A stretch of 64,000 bases of DNA from Micromonospora antibiotica (GCF_017599305.1 NZ_JAGFWR010000004.1:186001-250000); one strand, 5' to 3'; counted from the first letter of the stretch, positions 1 through 8,964 are shown. Numbers and translations: made by a program. Notes: generated by a model not told the origin, from the sequence alone.

Positions 1-954
1 CCCACCTCCCTGCCCGCCCTCCTCGGCGGTGGCGGATTGCTCATCCAGCCATCGGCGGGCAGGCGGGGCCACGCCTACGGCGGGACCCGTCACGTCTCCC
101 GATGCCGCCACCGGCGCCCCGGGTACCGGCGTGGCTGCTGACGGCGCGGGCTGCGGCGCGGGCGCGGCGAAGGTGACCGGGGCGTCGAACGCGGCCCGCC
201 GGGCGGCGCGCCGCAGCGCGGCCAGCACCGCCGGGCCGGCCAGGACGACCGCCACCGCGGTGGTGATCGCCCGCCCGGTGTCCCAGCCGAACGTCGAGGT
301 GACGGCCGTGAACACGGCGAAGCGGTGCAGATTGTCCAGTACCGGTGCACCGGCGACGTAGGAGAGTTGAGTGTCCGCGCCGAGGCTGAACGGCCAGAAC
401 CACAGGTTCATCAGCAGGCCGTAGCCGTAGGCGGCGAATGCTCCGTACCCGGCCAGGACGGCCACCTCGGCCCGGCCGCGTAGCCGCGTGGGGAGCAGGC
501 CGGCACCGAGACCCACCCAGGAGGCGCACAACATCTGGAACGGCAACCACGGGCCCACTCCGGCGGTGAGCAGCGCGGAGGCGAACAGCGACGTCGAGCC
601 GAGGAGGAAACCGAAACCCGGCCCGAAGACCCGACCGGCGAGGACGAGCAGGAAGAACACGGTTTCGATGCCCGCGGTGCCGGCGCCCAGGGGACGCAGC
701 GCGGCGTTGACGGCAGCGAGCACGCCGAGCATCGCCAGGGCTTTGCTGTCGATGCCACCGGAGCTGAGTTCGGCCAGGACGAGCGCCACCAGCACCGGCA
801 GCATGACGAGGAAGACCAGTGGGGCCTCACCGGTGCGGGCGGTGCTCTCGGGATGCGCGGGAATGAAGAACGGCCAGGTGAAGGTGGCCAACGCGGCGGC
901 GGAGGCGAGGGCCAGCACCACGGCGGTGCGCGGCGCGACCCGCAGCACGCTCAT
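1..954 (-). CDS. ECF transporter S component (substrate-binding membrane subunit), 3' end cut by window edge
   Basis: The reading frame starts at ATG 954 and stays open for 318 codons to the window edge, so the C-terminus is missing. The product opens with MSVLRVAPRTAVVLALASAA and has about six hydrophobic segments in its first 260 residues. After them comes an Ala/Pro-rich tail. This is the layout of ECF S components, the small membrane proteins that bind a vitamin or metal. The start overlaps the stop of the ATPase gene (ATGA), and the T component lies upstream in the same operon. The substrate is inferred to be cobalamin because the operon lies behind a cobalamin riboswitch and transcobalamin-like secreted proteins. 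No residue seen here proves the ligand. Confidence 0.75.
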   Translation of the reverse strand, partial: MSVLRVAPRTAVVLALASAAALATFTWPFFIPAHPESTARTGEAPLVFLVMLPVLVALVLAELSSGGIDSKALAMLGVLAAVNAALRPLGAGTAGIETVFFLLVLAGRVFGPGFGFLLGSTSLFASALLTAGVGPWLPFQMLCASWVGLGAGLLPTRLRGRAEVAVLAGYGAFAAYGYGLLMNLWFWPFSLGADTQLSYVAGAPVLDNLHRFAVFTAVTSTFGWDTGRAITTAVAVVLAGPAVLAALRRAARRAAFDAPVTFAAPAPQPAPSAATPVPGAPVAASGDVTGPAVGVAPPARRWLDEQSATAEEGGQGGG

Positions 955-2588
955 GCGGGTTCCCAGGCCGGGCCCAGCGCGGCGGTGACCTGCTCGACCG
1001 TCAGCCACGGCGCCGGGGCGAGGACCTTGGCCACCTGCGGAGCGAACGCCGGCGAGGCGAGCATGACCTCGGCGGTGGTGCCGTCGGCCACGATGTCCCC
1101 GTCGGCCATCACGACCACCCGGTCGGCGAGGATCGCGACAAGCTCGACGTCGTGCGTCGCGACCACCACTGCCCGGCCGGCGGCGGCCAGCCCGCGGACC
1201 AGGGCGACGAACTGCCGCTTGGCGAGATAGTCCAGACCTCGGGTCGGCTCGTCGAGCAGGACCACCGGTGGGGCGGCGGTGAGCTGCACGGCGAGCACGA
1301 GCGCCAGCCGTTGCCCCTCGGACAGGTCACGGGGGTGCCGGTCGCCGGGCAGACCGGGAGCGAGCCGGTCGAGCAGGGTGCGGCAGGTGCCGGCCGCCGC
1401 GCCTGTCTCCCGGTCGGCCTGGTGGCACTCGGCGTCCACCGTCTCCAGATAGAGCAGGTCTCCCGGGGTCTGCGGGACGAGTCCGACGTGCCGGCGGGCC
1501 TGACCGGCCGGCAGCTGCTTCGGGTCGACGGGATCCCGCCCACCGCCGGTATCGACGGTGACGGTGCCCCGGTGGCGGGGACCGCTGCCCTGCACCGCCC
1601 AGAGCAGGCTCGACTTGCCGGAGCCGTTGCGGCCCATCAACGCGAGGACCCTGCCCCGATGCAGGTCGAGGTCGACGCCGGCCACGGCCACGGTGCCCGG
1701 GTAGCGCACGACGATCTTCCGGGCCGCCAGCACCGGGGCCGCTTCTGGAGCCGGCGGCGGTTCGGGAGGCGTCGTGTCGGCGAGCCGCTGACGCAGGGCA
1801 CCGGCCTGTCGGCGGGCGTCGCGGACCGACAGCGGCAGCGGCGTCCACCCGGCCAGCCGGCCCAGCTCGACCAGCGGCGGCGCGAGGTCGACACCGGTCA
1901 GCACCGCCGCCGGTTCTCCGTCGACCACCTGGCCGTCGCCGGGCAGGTAGAGCAGCCGGTCGGCGTACTGCACGACCCGTTCCAGGCGGTGTTCGGCGAG
2001 CACCACGGTCACGCCCAGGTCGTGGACCAGCCGGGTGACGGCGGCGAGGACATCCTCGGCGGCGGTGGGGTCCAGGGCGGAGGTGGGTTCGTCGAGCACC
2101 AGCACCCGGGGGTGGGAGGTGAGGACCGCGCCGATCGCGACCCGCTGCTGCTGCCCACCCGACAGCGTCCGCAGCGGCCGGTGCCGCAGTTCGGCGATGC
2201 CGAGCAGATCGAGGGTCTCCTCCACCCGCTTACGCATCACCGCCGCCGGCAGGGCCAACTGCTCCATTCCGTACGCCAACTCTTCTTCGACGGTGTCGGT
2301 GACGAACCCGGACAGCGGGTCCTGACCGACCACACCGACGACGTCGGCGAGATCGCGGGGCGGGTGCCGGCGGGTGTCCCGACCGTCGACGGTGACGCTG
2401 CCGTACAGGGTGCCGCCGGTGAAGTGCGGCACCAGGCCGTTGATCGCCCGTAGCAGCGTCGACTTGCCGGCCCCGGTGCGACCGGCGACCAGGCACAGTT
2501 CGCCCTCCTCGACCCGCAGGCTCACCTCCCGCAGCGGCGGTGGCCCGTCGTCGCTGTAGCGGACGGTCACCCGGTCGAATGTGATCAC
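951..2588 (-). CDS. ECF transporter dual ATP-binding protein (EcfA1-EcfA2 fused)
   Basis: A 545-residue protein with two complete ABC ATPase domains in one chain. Domain 1 has Walker A GRTGAGKST, signature LSGGQQQRVAIG and Walker B VLVLDEPTSALD. Domain 2 has GRNGSGKSS, a weaker signature LSEGQRLAL and VVLLDEPTRGLD. It powers the neighbouring T and S components at the inner face of the membrane. GTG 2588 is chosen because it overlaps the stop of the T-component gene (GTGA) and gives the usual start ITFDRVTVRYS. A longer in-frame extension upstream lies inside the T gene and lacks family similarity. In many ECF systems the two ATPases are separate proteins; here they are fused. Confidence 0.88.
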   Translation of the reverse strand: MITFDRVTVRYSDDGPPPLREVSLRVEEGELCLVAGRTGAGKSTLLRAINGLVPHFTGGTLYGSVTVDGRDTRRHPPRDLADVVGVVGQDPLSGFVTDTVEEELAYGMEQLALPAAVMRKRVEETLDLLGIAELRHRPLRTLSGGQQQRVAIGAVLTSHPRVLVLDEPTSALDPTAAEDVLAAVTRLVHDLGVTVVLAEHRLERVVQYADRLLYLPGDGQVVDGEPAAVLTGVDLAPPLVELGRLAGWTPLPLSVRDARRQAGALRQRLADTTPPEPPPAPEAAPVLAARKIVVRYPGTVAVAGVDLDLHRGRVLALMGRNGSGKSSLLWAVQGSGPRHRGTVTVDTGGGRDPVDPKQLPAGQARRHVGLVPQTPGDLLYLETVDAECHQADRETGAAAGTCRTLLDRLAPGLPGDRHPRDLSEGQRLALVLAVQLTAAPPVVLLDEPTRGLDYLAKRQFVALVRGLAAAGRAVVVATHDVELVAILADRVVVMADGDIVADGTTAEVMLASPAFAPQVAKVLAPAPWLTVEQVTAALGPAWEPA

Positions 2589-3826
2589 GGGTGACCTCCG
2601 GGTACGGACGTGGCCGGGTCGCCGGTACGGGTAGGTGCCGCGACAGTGCTGCCCGATGTGCCGACCGTCGGCGGTCGGGTCGACGGTGACCCGGGTGGTG
2701 GCGGGGCCAGCCACGCCGGCCCCGCCGCCGCCGCGACGGCGAGCAGCATCAGCGGCGTCACCTCGGGCCAGGTCAGCGGACTGACCGGCGGATACAGCAA
2801 CTCCGGGGCGACCGAGCCGGCGAGCAGCGTCACCGCGGCGGCGGCGATGCCGCACCCGGCCACCAGCAGTTCGGCGGGGTGCCACCGGTCCGGTCGGTAG
2901 CGGCTGCGGTGCACCCGGCGGCCGGCCAGCAGCATTCCGGTCACGGCGACGGCCAGGCCGGCGAGGAGCATCGGCAGGCCCAGGTATCCGGATCCGGTGG
3001 AGTCGAGCAGCCCGTAGGTCCCGGCGCAGACACCGACCAGCCCGCCGAGCACCAGCGCCCCCGTCGCGGCGCGCTGACCGGCCGGCACCGCCGCGGTGCG
3101 GCCGTAGCCGCGCGAGTCCATCGCCGCCGCCAGTGCCAACGACCGGTCCAGGGCATCGGCCAGCACCGGCAGGGCGATCCCCCGCAGTGCACGCATGCCC
3201 CGACCGGTCGCGCCGCGCAGCCGACGCGCCCGACGTACCCGCAGCACGCTCTCCACCAGTTGCGGCGCGACCGACAGCGCCACCACCACGGCCGTGCCCA
3301 CCGCATACAGTGCCCCGGGCACGGCCTTGAGGAGCCGTTTCGGATTGGCCAGCGCGTTGGCGGCGCCGAGGCAGACCAGCATCGTGGCCAGCCGCAGCCC
3401 GTCATAGAAGCCGCCGAGGACCTGTTCGAGGGCCACCGGCCCGAACAACCGGATGCCCGCCGCCCACTCGGGCAGCGGGATCTCCGGCAGCGACACCAGC
3501 AGGTGCTCGCCCTGCCCGCCGCCGAAGACGATCCGGAACACCACCCGCATTGTGATGATCACCGCGCCGAGGACGAGGTACATCCGGAACGCCAGCGCCC
3601 ACGGAGCGTCGGTGCGCCGCCGCAGCACCGTCAACGCGGCGACGGCGACGAGCAGCGCCAACAGCAACGGATTGGTGGTGTGGCTGGCTGCTGTGGCCAG
3701 GCCGAGTGCCCACAACCACCACGCGCCCGGATGCAACCCCCGCGGCAGCCGGGCGGCCGACCAGTGGCGCGGTCCGCTCCCCGGGTCGGCCGCAGCCGCG
3801 TCAACCCCGTCCCGATGCTCAGTCAT
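2585..3826 (-). CDS. ECF transporter T component (EcfT/CbiQ-like)
   Basis: A 413-residue membrane protein with several hydrophobic stretches and the charged cytoplasmic Arg-rich coupling segment typical of EcfT (VRRARRLRGATGRGMRALRG, then LADALDRSLALAAAMDSRGYG, the conserved Asp-Ser-Arg-Gly motif). It links the ATPases to the S component. The N-terminal 30 residues are hydrophilic and the last 40 are Pro/Thr-rich, so it is longer than a minimal EcfT. ATG 3826 sits just inside the end of the upstream secreted-protein gene (8-nt overlap), and its stop overlaps the ATPase start, so the whole set should be translated from one mRNA. Confidence 0.85.
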   Translation of the reverse strand: MTEHRDGVDAAAADPGSGPRHWSAARLPRGLHPGAWWLWALGLATAASHTTNPLLLALLVAVAALTVLRRRTDAPWALAFRMYLVLGAVIITMRVVFRIVFGGGQGEHLLVSLPEIPLPEWAAGIRLFGPVALEQVLGGFYDGLRLATMLVCLGAANALANPKRLLKAVPGALYAVGTAVVVALSVAPQLVESVLRVRRARRLRGATGRGMRALRGIALPVLADALDRSLALAAAMDSRGYGRTAAVPAGQRAATGALVLGGLVGVCAGTYGLLDSTGSGYLGLPMLLAGLAVAVTGMLLAGRRVHRSRYRPDRWHPAELLVAGCGIAAAAVTLLAGSVAPELLYPPVSPLTWPEVTPLMLLAVAAAAGPAWLAPPPPGSPSTRPPTVGTSGSTVAAPTRTGDPATSVPGGHP

Positions 3827-4724
3827 CGGGATCGGCGGCGCGGCGTCGGCGGGCGGTGACCACGCCGCCGGCGGCGAGCGCGGCCAGCAGCAGCGCGCCG
3901 GCGATCGTGCCCAGCGGCAGCCCGCCGTCGTCGCTGTCGGAGGCGGCGACCTCGGTCACCGCCGGCTCGCTGGCCGTGCCGCCCGATGAGCCGGTGCCGC
4001 CACCGGGCGTCGTCGTCGGCACCGACGGGGATGTCGCCGCCACGTTGGCTGACGCCGTGGCCGACAGGGTGGCGCCCGGGGTGCCGGCAGGAGGGGGGAT
4101 CGTGGTCCGACCGGCACCGCCGGCCGGTGGCACGACCGGACCGCCACCTGCGGCCGGCGGTGGCGTGGCCGGTCCGCCACCGGACGGCGGCGGTGGAGGA
4201 GGTGGAGGTGGAGGTGGAGGTGTGGGGGCTGGCCGTTTCGGTGTGACTCCCGGCCTGGGGGCGTCGCTGGCGTTGCGGTTGAGCGAGAACGACCAGCCCT
4301 CGAAGCTGCCGGCCGGCGGCTTGCGGTTGAGGACACCCTTGTCGCTGTACGCCCAACCACCCCCGTTCGCGGCATACCAGTACGACCAGTAGGCGCTGGC
4401 CGGCGGGGTGTCCACGCACTTCTCCGAGGCCGCGGACGGCTTGCCGTCGATCCGGCAGATGAAACCCTCACCCCAGCGCAGCGTGCCGGTGATCTCGAAG
4501 CCGGCGTTCTTGAGCGCCGCCAGACCGGTGGCCTGGGTGCCGGAGGCGCAGCGCACCACCGTGCCCCCGCCCAACTCGTTAAAGTCGACCACGACGGTGA
4601 CCCCGGAGGCATCCGGGCAGTATCCGGCCGACCCGGCAGCCGCCGCCGGGCTGCCCGGCCAGGACACGGTGCTCACCGCAGTGAACACGACGACCGTCGC
4701 GGCGTGAGCGGCCCGGCTGCTCAT
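3819..4724 (-). CDS. Secreted, membrane-anchored DUF4430/SCO2322-like protein (transcobalamin beta-domain-like)
   Basis: A 301-residue exported protein starting MSSRAAHAATVVVFTAV (signal peptide). Residues about 30-150 form one folded domain (VTVVVDFNELGGG ... ALKNAGFEITGT ... FICRIDGKPS ... YWSYWYAANGGGWAYSDKG ... GSFEGWSFS) with paired cysteines. A polyproline linker, a Thr/Pro-rich spacer, a transmembrane helix and an Arg-rich tail (VTARRRRAADPDD) follow, so the domain is displayed outside the cell. DUF4430 is known to resemble the C-terminal beta-domain of transcobalamin. ATG 4724 overlaps the stop of the alpha-barrel partner gene (ATGA). A B12-binding role is inferred from fold resemblance, the riboswitch and the adjacent ECF transporter. 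Confidence 0.78.
   Translation of the reverse strand: MSSRAAHAATVVVFTAVSTVSWPGSPAAAAGSAGYCPDASGVTVVVDFNELGGGTVVRCASGTQATGLAALKNAGFEITGTLRWGEGFICRIDGKPSAASEKCVDTPPASAYWSYWYAANGGGWAYSDKGVLNRKPPAGSFEGWSFSLNRNASDAPRPGVTPKRPAPTPPPPPPPPPPPPSGGGPATPPPAAGGGPVVPPAGGAGRTTIPPPAGTPGATLSATASANVAATSPSVPTTTPGGGTGSSGGTASEPAVTEVAASDSDDGGLPLGTIAGALLLAALAAGGVVTARRRRAADPDD
4192..4222. repeat. GGTGGA-type microsatellite encoding polyproline
   Basis: A short run of GGAGGT/GGTGGA units inside the DUF4430-like gene encodes, on the minus strand, an uninterrupted proline stretch linking the folded domain to the membrane anchor. Such a slippage-prone tract could vary in length between strains. Confidence 0.7.
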
Positions 4725-6172
4725 TGCGCCCGCCGTCGATGTCCGAGCACCAACAGCACCACACCGCCGCCGATCAGCAGCAGCGCGACCAGCACGTACC
4801 CGATGATCGCCGTGCCGGTGGTGGGGAGGCCGGGCAGTGCGGGAGCGGCCGGGGTGGTGCTCGGCGCGGCGGTGCCGGTCGGTGACACGGTGGGGGAGGG
4901 CGTCGCCGGGCTGCCGGTGGTGCTCGGGCTCGGACCGGCCGTGCCGGTCACCGTCGGTGTCGGCGCGACCGTCGGTGTGGGGGACACGGTCGGTGTGGGA
5001 GTCGCGGTGCCGGTCGGCGTGGGCGTCGGCGACGTCGGCGGCAGGTCGAGACCGATGCGGCCCAGCGGCACCTGGGCGAGCCCGAGCAGAGCCTGCGCGG
5101 TGGCCCTGCGCCACTGGTCCCGGTCGGTGTCCGCGATTCCTGTCGAGACAGCGCCGGTGAACGACTCGGCGTTGTAGGCGATCGCGCCCGCGTCACCGGC
5201 GGCGGCACCACCGCTCGCCGCCGTGAGCTGCAATTGCGTCAGAGCATTAGCGGCCCGTGCGGCCTGACTGTCCCGGCCGGCAGCGGCGAGCGCCTGCCCA
5301 GCCAGCCCGGTGCTGTTGGAGTTCGCGCCGGTGGTCGGGCCGGAACCACCGAACGTACCGTCGGCATGCTGCTGACCCACCAACCAGTCCGCGCCCCGGC
5401 GGGCGGCGTCGGAGGCGCCGGTGGCACCGGAGTCAGCGGCGGCCAGTAACGCCTGCACGGCCATCGCCGTGGAGTCGACGTCGAGGGTCGCGCCCGGCTG
5501 CTCGTCGCAGGACGGCGACGGGCCGTCCGCGGTGTCCGGGTAGAGCCGGAAGCCGCCGGCAGCGCACTGCTGCCGGACGAGGAAGTCGACGGTGTCCTGC
5601 GGCAGGTCACCGCTGCGGGCCAGCCCCAGCACGGCGAAGGACTGGTCGAAGGTGTTGCTGGCGTCCGGCCCGCTGTCGGCCGTGGTGCGACTGGTGATCC
5701 GTCCCCTCTGGTGACCGGCGTCCGCCCCGGCCAGCAGGGACAGCGTCACCGCCCGCAGGTCGTACCCGCCGAAGTCGGTGGGGTCGGCGCCGGCGGCGGA
5801 CGCGACGTAGAGCAGCTTCGCGGTCGCCCCGCCGTCGGTGAAACCCTCGATGCCCCAGTCGTCGTAGCTGTTGTAGGAGCGGACGTGCGCCGCGACCTGC
5901 CCGGTCGCCGCCTGACGCGTCGGTGCGGACCCGCCGGTGGCGGACATCGCGATGATGCCGTCGATGGTCAGGCCCCAGTCCTGCCCACCGAACGGCCCGG
6001 GCATCGTGCCGTCGGTGAACTCACCGGCCAACCACGAGGTGGCATCACGCGCGGCGGCGGCATCAGCCGGGGCGGGCGCGGCCATCCCGGCCAGGGGCAC
6101 GGCGGCGGCCGCGACGACAGTCGTCGCCACGATCGCGCCGAGGCCGGTGGCGAGACGCCGGGACAGAAGCAT
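4721..6172 (-). CDS. Secreted alpha/alpha-barrel (prenyltransferase-repeat) protein with LPxTG anchor
   Basis: A 483-residue exported protein. Residues 1-40 are a signal peptide ending near PADAAAA. About 45-355 carry repeats of the squalene-cyclase/prenyltransferase type (DWLVGQQHADGTFGGSG, ANSNSTGLAGQALAAAG). A Pro/Thr spacer (TPTPTVSPTPTV) leads to a sortase signal, LPTTG, a hydrophobic helix and the tail GHRRRAQ. No catalytic DxDD or prenyl-binding set is obvious, so I read it as a binding scaffold, not an enzyme. Transcobalamin and intrinsic factor use the same alpha6/alpha6 barrel for B12, and the next gene supplies the matching beta domain. The cobalamin riboswitch at 6325-6440 lies in its leader. 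Confidence 0.78.
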   Translation of the reverse strand: MLLSRRLATGLGAIVATTVVAAAAVPLAGMAAPAPADAAAARDATSWLAGEFTDGTMPGPFGGQDWGLTIDGIIAMSATGGSAPTRQAATGQVAAHVRSYNSYDDWGIEGFTDGGATAKLLYVASAAGADPTDFGGYDLRAVTLSLLAGADAGHQRGRITSRTTADSGPDASNTFDQSFAVLGLARSGDLPQDTVDFLVRQQCAAGGFRLYPDTADGPSPSCDEQPGATLDVDSTAMAVQALLAAADSGATGASDAARRGADWLVGQQHADGTFGGSGPTTGANSNSTGLAGQALAAAGRDSQAARAANALTQLQLTAASGGAAAGDAGAIAYNAESFTGAVSTGIADTDRDQWRRATAQALLGLAQVPLGRIGLDLPPTSPTPTPTGTATPTPTVSPTPTVAPTPTVTGTAGPSPSTTGSPATPSPTVSPTGTAAPSTTPAAPALPGLPTTGTAIIGYVLVALLLIGGGVVLLVLGHRRRAQ

Positions 6173-6324
6173 GGGATTGCCTTTCGCAGAGCGGTCGGTG
6201 AGAACCCCGGAACACGCCCCCTGGACACGTCACCCCGCTCCGCGTACTGCGGTGAGCGGGGTGAACGGACCGTCGACGGCAGCCCGGACCTCACCCTGTA
6301 GACCTCGACAGTGGAAGCCGCTCG

Positions 6325-6440
6325 TCCCAGGTGGGGCATTCCGGCTCGCGAGAGGACCCCTCGCTCACGGTTGCGGGTCAGCGCCGGCTTCTACCGGCTT
6401 CCCCCCACACGGGACGTATGCAGTTGTTCACCCGGCGCGC
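6325..6440 (-). promoter_or_regulatory. Cobalamin riboswitch 1
   Basis: Read on the minus strand, the element has the conserved core GGGAAGCCGGTAGAAGCCGG (around 6383-6402), then CCCGCAACCGTGAGCG (6363-6378) and a B12-box-like GAGCCGGAATGCCCCAC (6331-6347). It lies about 150 nt upstream of the LPxTG alpha-barrel gene and so should control that gene, its DUF4430-like partner and the ECF genes. In this family cobalamin binding normally represses expression. Confidence 0.88.
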
Positions 6441-6532
6441 CGGATGCCGACACGGTACCGCCCTGGCGTCGTAGGACGCCAGGGCGGCCGCCGGCAGCCG
6501 ACGTGCCGGTCACACCAGGGCTGCGGTCAGGG

Positions 6533-7018
6533 TCAGGGTGCGGCGATGCTCGGTGCTGCGCCCGCCCCGAACGCCCAGCCCTCGACGCTGCCCGGAGCCG
6601 GGTTGTAGCTGCTCGCGCCCGAGGAACTGTAGGACCACGACCCGCCCGCCGGCGCATGCCAGTACGACCAGTAGGCGGTCGCCGGCGGCGTGTTGACACA
6701 CGGCTCGGTCGCGGAGGTGGGCTTGCCGTTGATCCGGCAGACGAACGCCAGACCCCAGCGCGAGGTGCCGGTCACCGTGAAACCGGCCCCCTGCAGGGCG
6801 GCCACCCCGGTGGCCGGGTCACCCAGCGCACACGCGACCTGCACGCCCCCGCCGAGCGCGCCGAAGTCGACGACGACGGTGACCCCTGAGGTGCCGGTAC
6901 AGGCGGCGGCGTGCGCCGCCTGCGGCGCAGGCTCCACGGCGGTCAGGGCGACCGCGGCCACGGCGGCGGCCACCAGGCCGGCGAGCCGTACGCGGACGAT
7001 GGATCGGAGACGGAACAC
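6533..7018 (-). CDS. Secreted DUF4430/SCO2322-like protein, second copy
   Basis: A 161-residue exported protein consisting of a signal peptide (MFRLRSIVRVRLAGLVAAAV) and one DUF4430-like domain: VTVVVDFGALGGG, FVCRINGKPTSATEPCV, AYWSYWHAPAGGSWSYS, GSVEGWAFG. It parallels the domain encoded at 3819-4724 but lacks the linker and membrane anchor, so it should be released or held by a partner. GTG 7018 is chosen because GGGAGGA lies just upstream and the signal peptide is clean. An ATG at 7054 overlapping the previous stop would add 12 hydrophilic residues. It is paired with the alpha-barrel gene at 7051-8094. Confidence 0.75.
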   Translation of the reverse strand: MFRLRSIVRVRLAGLVAAAVAAVALTAVEPAPQAAHAAACTGTSGVTVVVDFGALGGGVQVACALGDPATGVAALQGAGFTVTGTSRWGLAFVCRINGKPTSATEPCVNTPPATAYWSYWHAPAGGSWSYSSSGASSYNPAPGSVEGWAFGAGAAPSIAAP

Positions 7019-7050
7019 AGGTCCTCCCGGGTTCAGGTCGGCGTGACAGG

Positions 7051-8094
7051 TCATGGACAGGTCAGGACCGGCGCGCCGGAACCGGCGGCCGCAGCGGAGA
7101 GCGCGGCGTAGCCGTCGCCGGTCAGGCCCAGGACGGCCTGGCCGGTGGCGCGGGTGGCGGTGGCCGGGTCGAAGGTGCCGCCGTCGAAGTCGACCGCGCC
7201 CCGGTCGGCCGGCGCCGCGCTGCAACCCACCTGCAGGCCGACCAGGTATGCCCGTGCCCGCGCCCAGGCCAACGGCCGGTGGCCGGTGCGGAGCGCCTGC
7301 GCGGCGAGCCCGGTGCTGTTGGCGTTCGGGACGCCCGACGAATCGGCGAAGCTACCGTTGGCGCCCTGCACCGACACCAGCCAGCGCAGCCCGGCGGCAG
7401 CGGCGACCGGACGCCCCGCAGCCTGGAGGGCCTGCACCGCCAGTGCGGTCGCGTCCACATCGGAGGTACACACCGGCTGAGCAGGTAGCAGCGGGTATCC
7501 GCCGTCCGGGCAGCGGGTCCCGGCCAGCCAGGTGGCGGCAGTCGCGGGCACACCCTGCGCCGTGCGGTCCAGGGCGAGGATCGCGAAGGACTGGCTGAAC
7601 GCATTGCTGTAGTTCCCGTACGCCGACCGGTCGGTGAACCGGCCGCTGGGCGATTCGAGCCCCCGCAGCCGGGCGATCAGGTCGACGCCGCCGACGTCGG
7701 TCGGGTCGCCCCCGCGTACCTGCACGGCGAGGGCGAGCTTCGCGGTCGCGCCCACGTACGCCTCGGTGCCGCCGTCACCGACGTAACCGTCGCGGACGTC
7801 CGGCCGGGTGACCCAGTCCAGTGCCTGCGCCCCGAAGTTGTCGGCGACACCGGCGGCGGCGAAGGCGAACACCGCGTCGAGGGTCAACCCCTGATCGGGG
7901 TAGGCGACGCCGTCGAAGACCACCTCGAATCGTTCGCCGTCGACGAGTTGCCGCGCGAGCCAGCCGGCGGCGGCCCCGGACCGGTCGACGCCGGGGTGCG
8001 CGGGCGCGGCGGTCGCAGGTGCGGCGAGGGTGAGGGCGGCGAGTACGCCGCAGAACAGGGCGAGCAGGCGGTGCCGGCTCAGGCGGACGACCAT
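7051..8094 (-). CDS. Secreted alpha/alpha-barrel (prenyltransferase-repeat) protein, second copy
   Basis: A 347-residue exported protein with an N-terminal signal peptide (LLALFCGVLAALTLAAPATA) and repeat helices like those of the 4721-6172 product, including RWLVSVQGANGSFADSSG and NANSTGLAAQALRTG. It ends soon after the repeats (GAPVLTCP) with no LPxTG or membrane helix, so this copy is probably soluble. The order is the same as in the other pair: alpha-barrel gene first, DUF4430-like gene second. It sits behind its own cobalamin riboswitch (8200-8330). A cobalamin-binding role is inferred, not shown. Confidence 0.75.
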   Translation of the reverse strand: MVVRLSRHRLLALFCGVLAALTLAAPATAAPAHPGVDRSGAAAGWLARQLVDGERFEVVFDGVAYPDQGLTLDAVFAFAAAGVADNFGAQALDWVTRPDVRDGYVGDGGTEAYVGATAKLALAVQVRGGDPTDVGGVDLIARLRGLESPSGRFTDRSAYGNYSNAFSQSFAILALDRTAQGVPATAATWLAGTRCPDGGYPLLPAQPVCTSDVDATALAVQALQAAGRPVAAAAGLRWLVSVQGANGSFADSSGVPNANSTGLAAQALRTGHRPLAWARARAYLVGLQVGCSAAPADRGAVDFDGGTFDPATATRATGQAVLGLTGDGYAALSAAAAGSGAPVLTCP

Positions 8095-8199
8095 CGGAAG
8101 CGCCTTTCCGGCCCGGCGGTCGTCAGAACCCGGGCGATCACCACCGGCAGGCAGGATCGACCGGCCTCCGACCCGTGGGCCACGACGGGTGGGGAACGG

Positions 8200-8330
8200 A
8201 AATCCCGCGTGCGGCGGGTATTCGGGCTCGCCGTCAGAGTGTCTGCACCCTGGCGACCTACCGTTGCGGGCCAGCGCCGGATTTCGACCGGACTTCCCCC
8301 GCGCACACGCGGTGATGGAGTTGTCGCGAC
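8200..8330 (-). promoter_or_regulatory. Cobalamin riboswitch 2
   Basis: Minus-strand core GGGGGAAGTCCGGTCGAAAT (within 8274-8299), CCCGCAACGGTAGGTCGCC (about 8250-8270) and B12-box-like GCGAGCCCGAATACCCGCC (about 8212-8231). It lies about 110 nt upstream of the 7051-8094 gene, so it should control the second secreted pair. Confidence 0.88.
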
Positions 8331-8559
8331 AGTCTGATCTCCGCGACAGGGGATGTCAATGCGCCATCGTTCGAACACGGTTGGTGAGAACCGGCATGAT
8401 CGCCGTCCTCTCCGGACGAAGCCGGCCGTACCCTCGCCACCCGACACGAACGCGGTCAGCAACGGCACATCGACTCACCGCGTCGCCCCCGGGTCGGCGA
8501 CGCTGCGGCAGGAAGCACCGCCGCGTCGGGACCCGACGCGATATCGTGACACCGCAGTC

Positions 8560-8735
8560 GGTCCGCCACGCCACCACGTGGCGGCGCAAGAGGGAACCCG
8601 GTGCGAAACCGGGACTGCCCCGCAGCGGTGAGTGGGAACGACCGCCGTCATCAGCACTGGGCCCACAGGGCCTGGGAAGCGACGGCCGGTAGGCCTGAGC
8701 ACGACGCCCACGAGTCCGAAGACCTGCCGCTGCCC
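8560..8735 (+). promoter_or_regulatory. Cobalamin riboswitch 3, upstream of two tiny ORFs
   Basis: Plus-strand core AGAGGGAACCCGGTGCGAAA, then CTGCCCCGCAGCGGTGAG, and a B12 box GAGTCCGAAGACCTGCC at 8712-8728. The stretch between core and box matches the metE leader riboswitch (11775-11940) almost base for base, so the two are recent copies. No known cobalamin gene follows on this strand, only the coupled ORFs at 8869-9263. Confidence 0.9.
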
Positions 8736-8868
8736 ACGTGCATCCGCACGCGGCGAGCTCGGCGACCTTCGAGGGCGGGTCGACCATCGTCGACAGCACG
8801 ACATCCGGTGCTGCGTGCGACCGCACCGCTCCCAGCCGAGTTCGACGACTCGGCATGAGGAGACCCCG

Positions 8869-8964
8869 ATGCAAGCGCCACCAGCACAACGACCCCGTCG
8901 GTCAACGTACGGTGCCGTGACTACCGGCACCGTCGGCACGCCAGCCGAACGGAACGGCCAGTGA
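8869..8964 (+). CDS. Hypothetical 31-aa peptide downstream of cobalamin riboswitch
   Basis: ATG 8869 follows a purine-rich GAGGAGA at the right distance. The product is a basic, Gln/Pro/Thr-rich 31-mer (MQAPPAQRPRRSTYGAV...) without recognisable domain. Its TGA overlaps the GTG of the next ORF (GTGA), suggesting translational coupling. It may be a leader peptide or a small protein; I do not recognise it. Confidence 0.45.
   Translation: MQAPPAQRPRRSTYGAVTTGTVGTPAERNGQ

Noticed and set aside
4192..4222. Repeat considered as CRISPR or regulatory array
   Set aside because: Simple trinucleotide-type repeat encoding polyproline, with no spacers.
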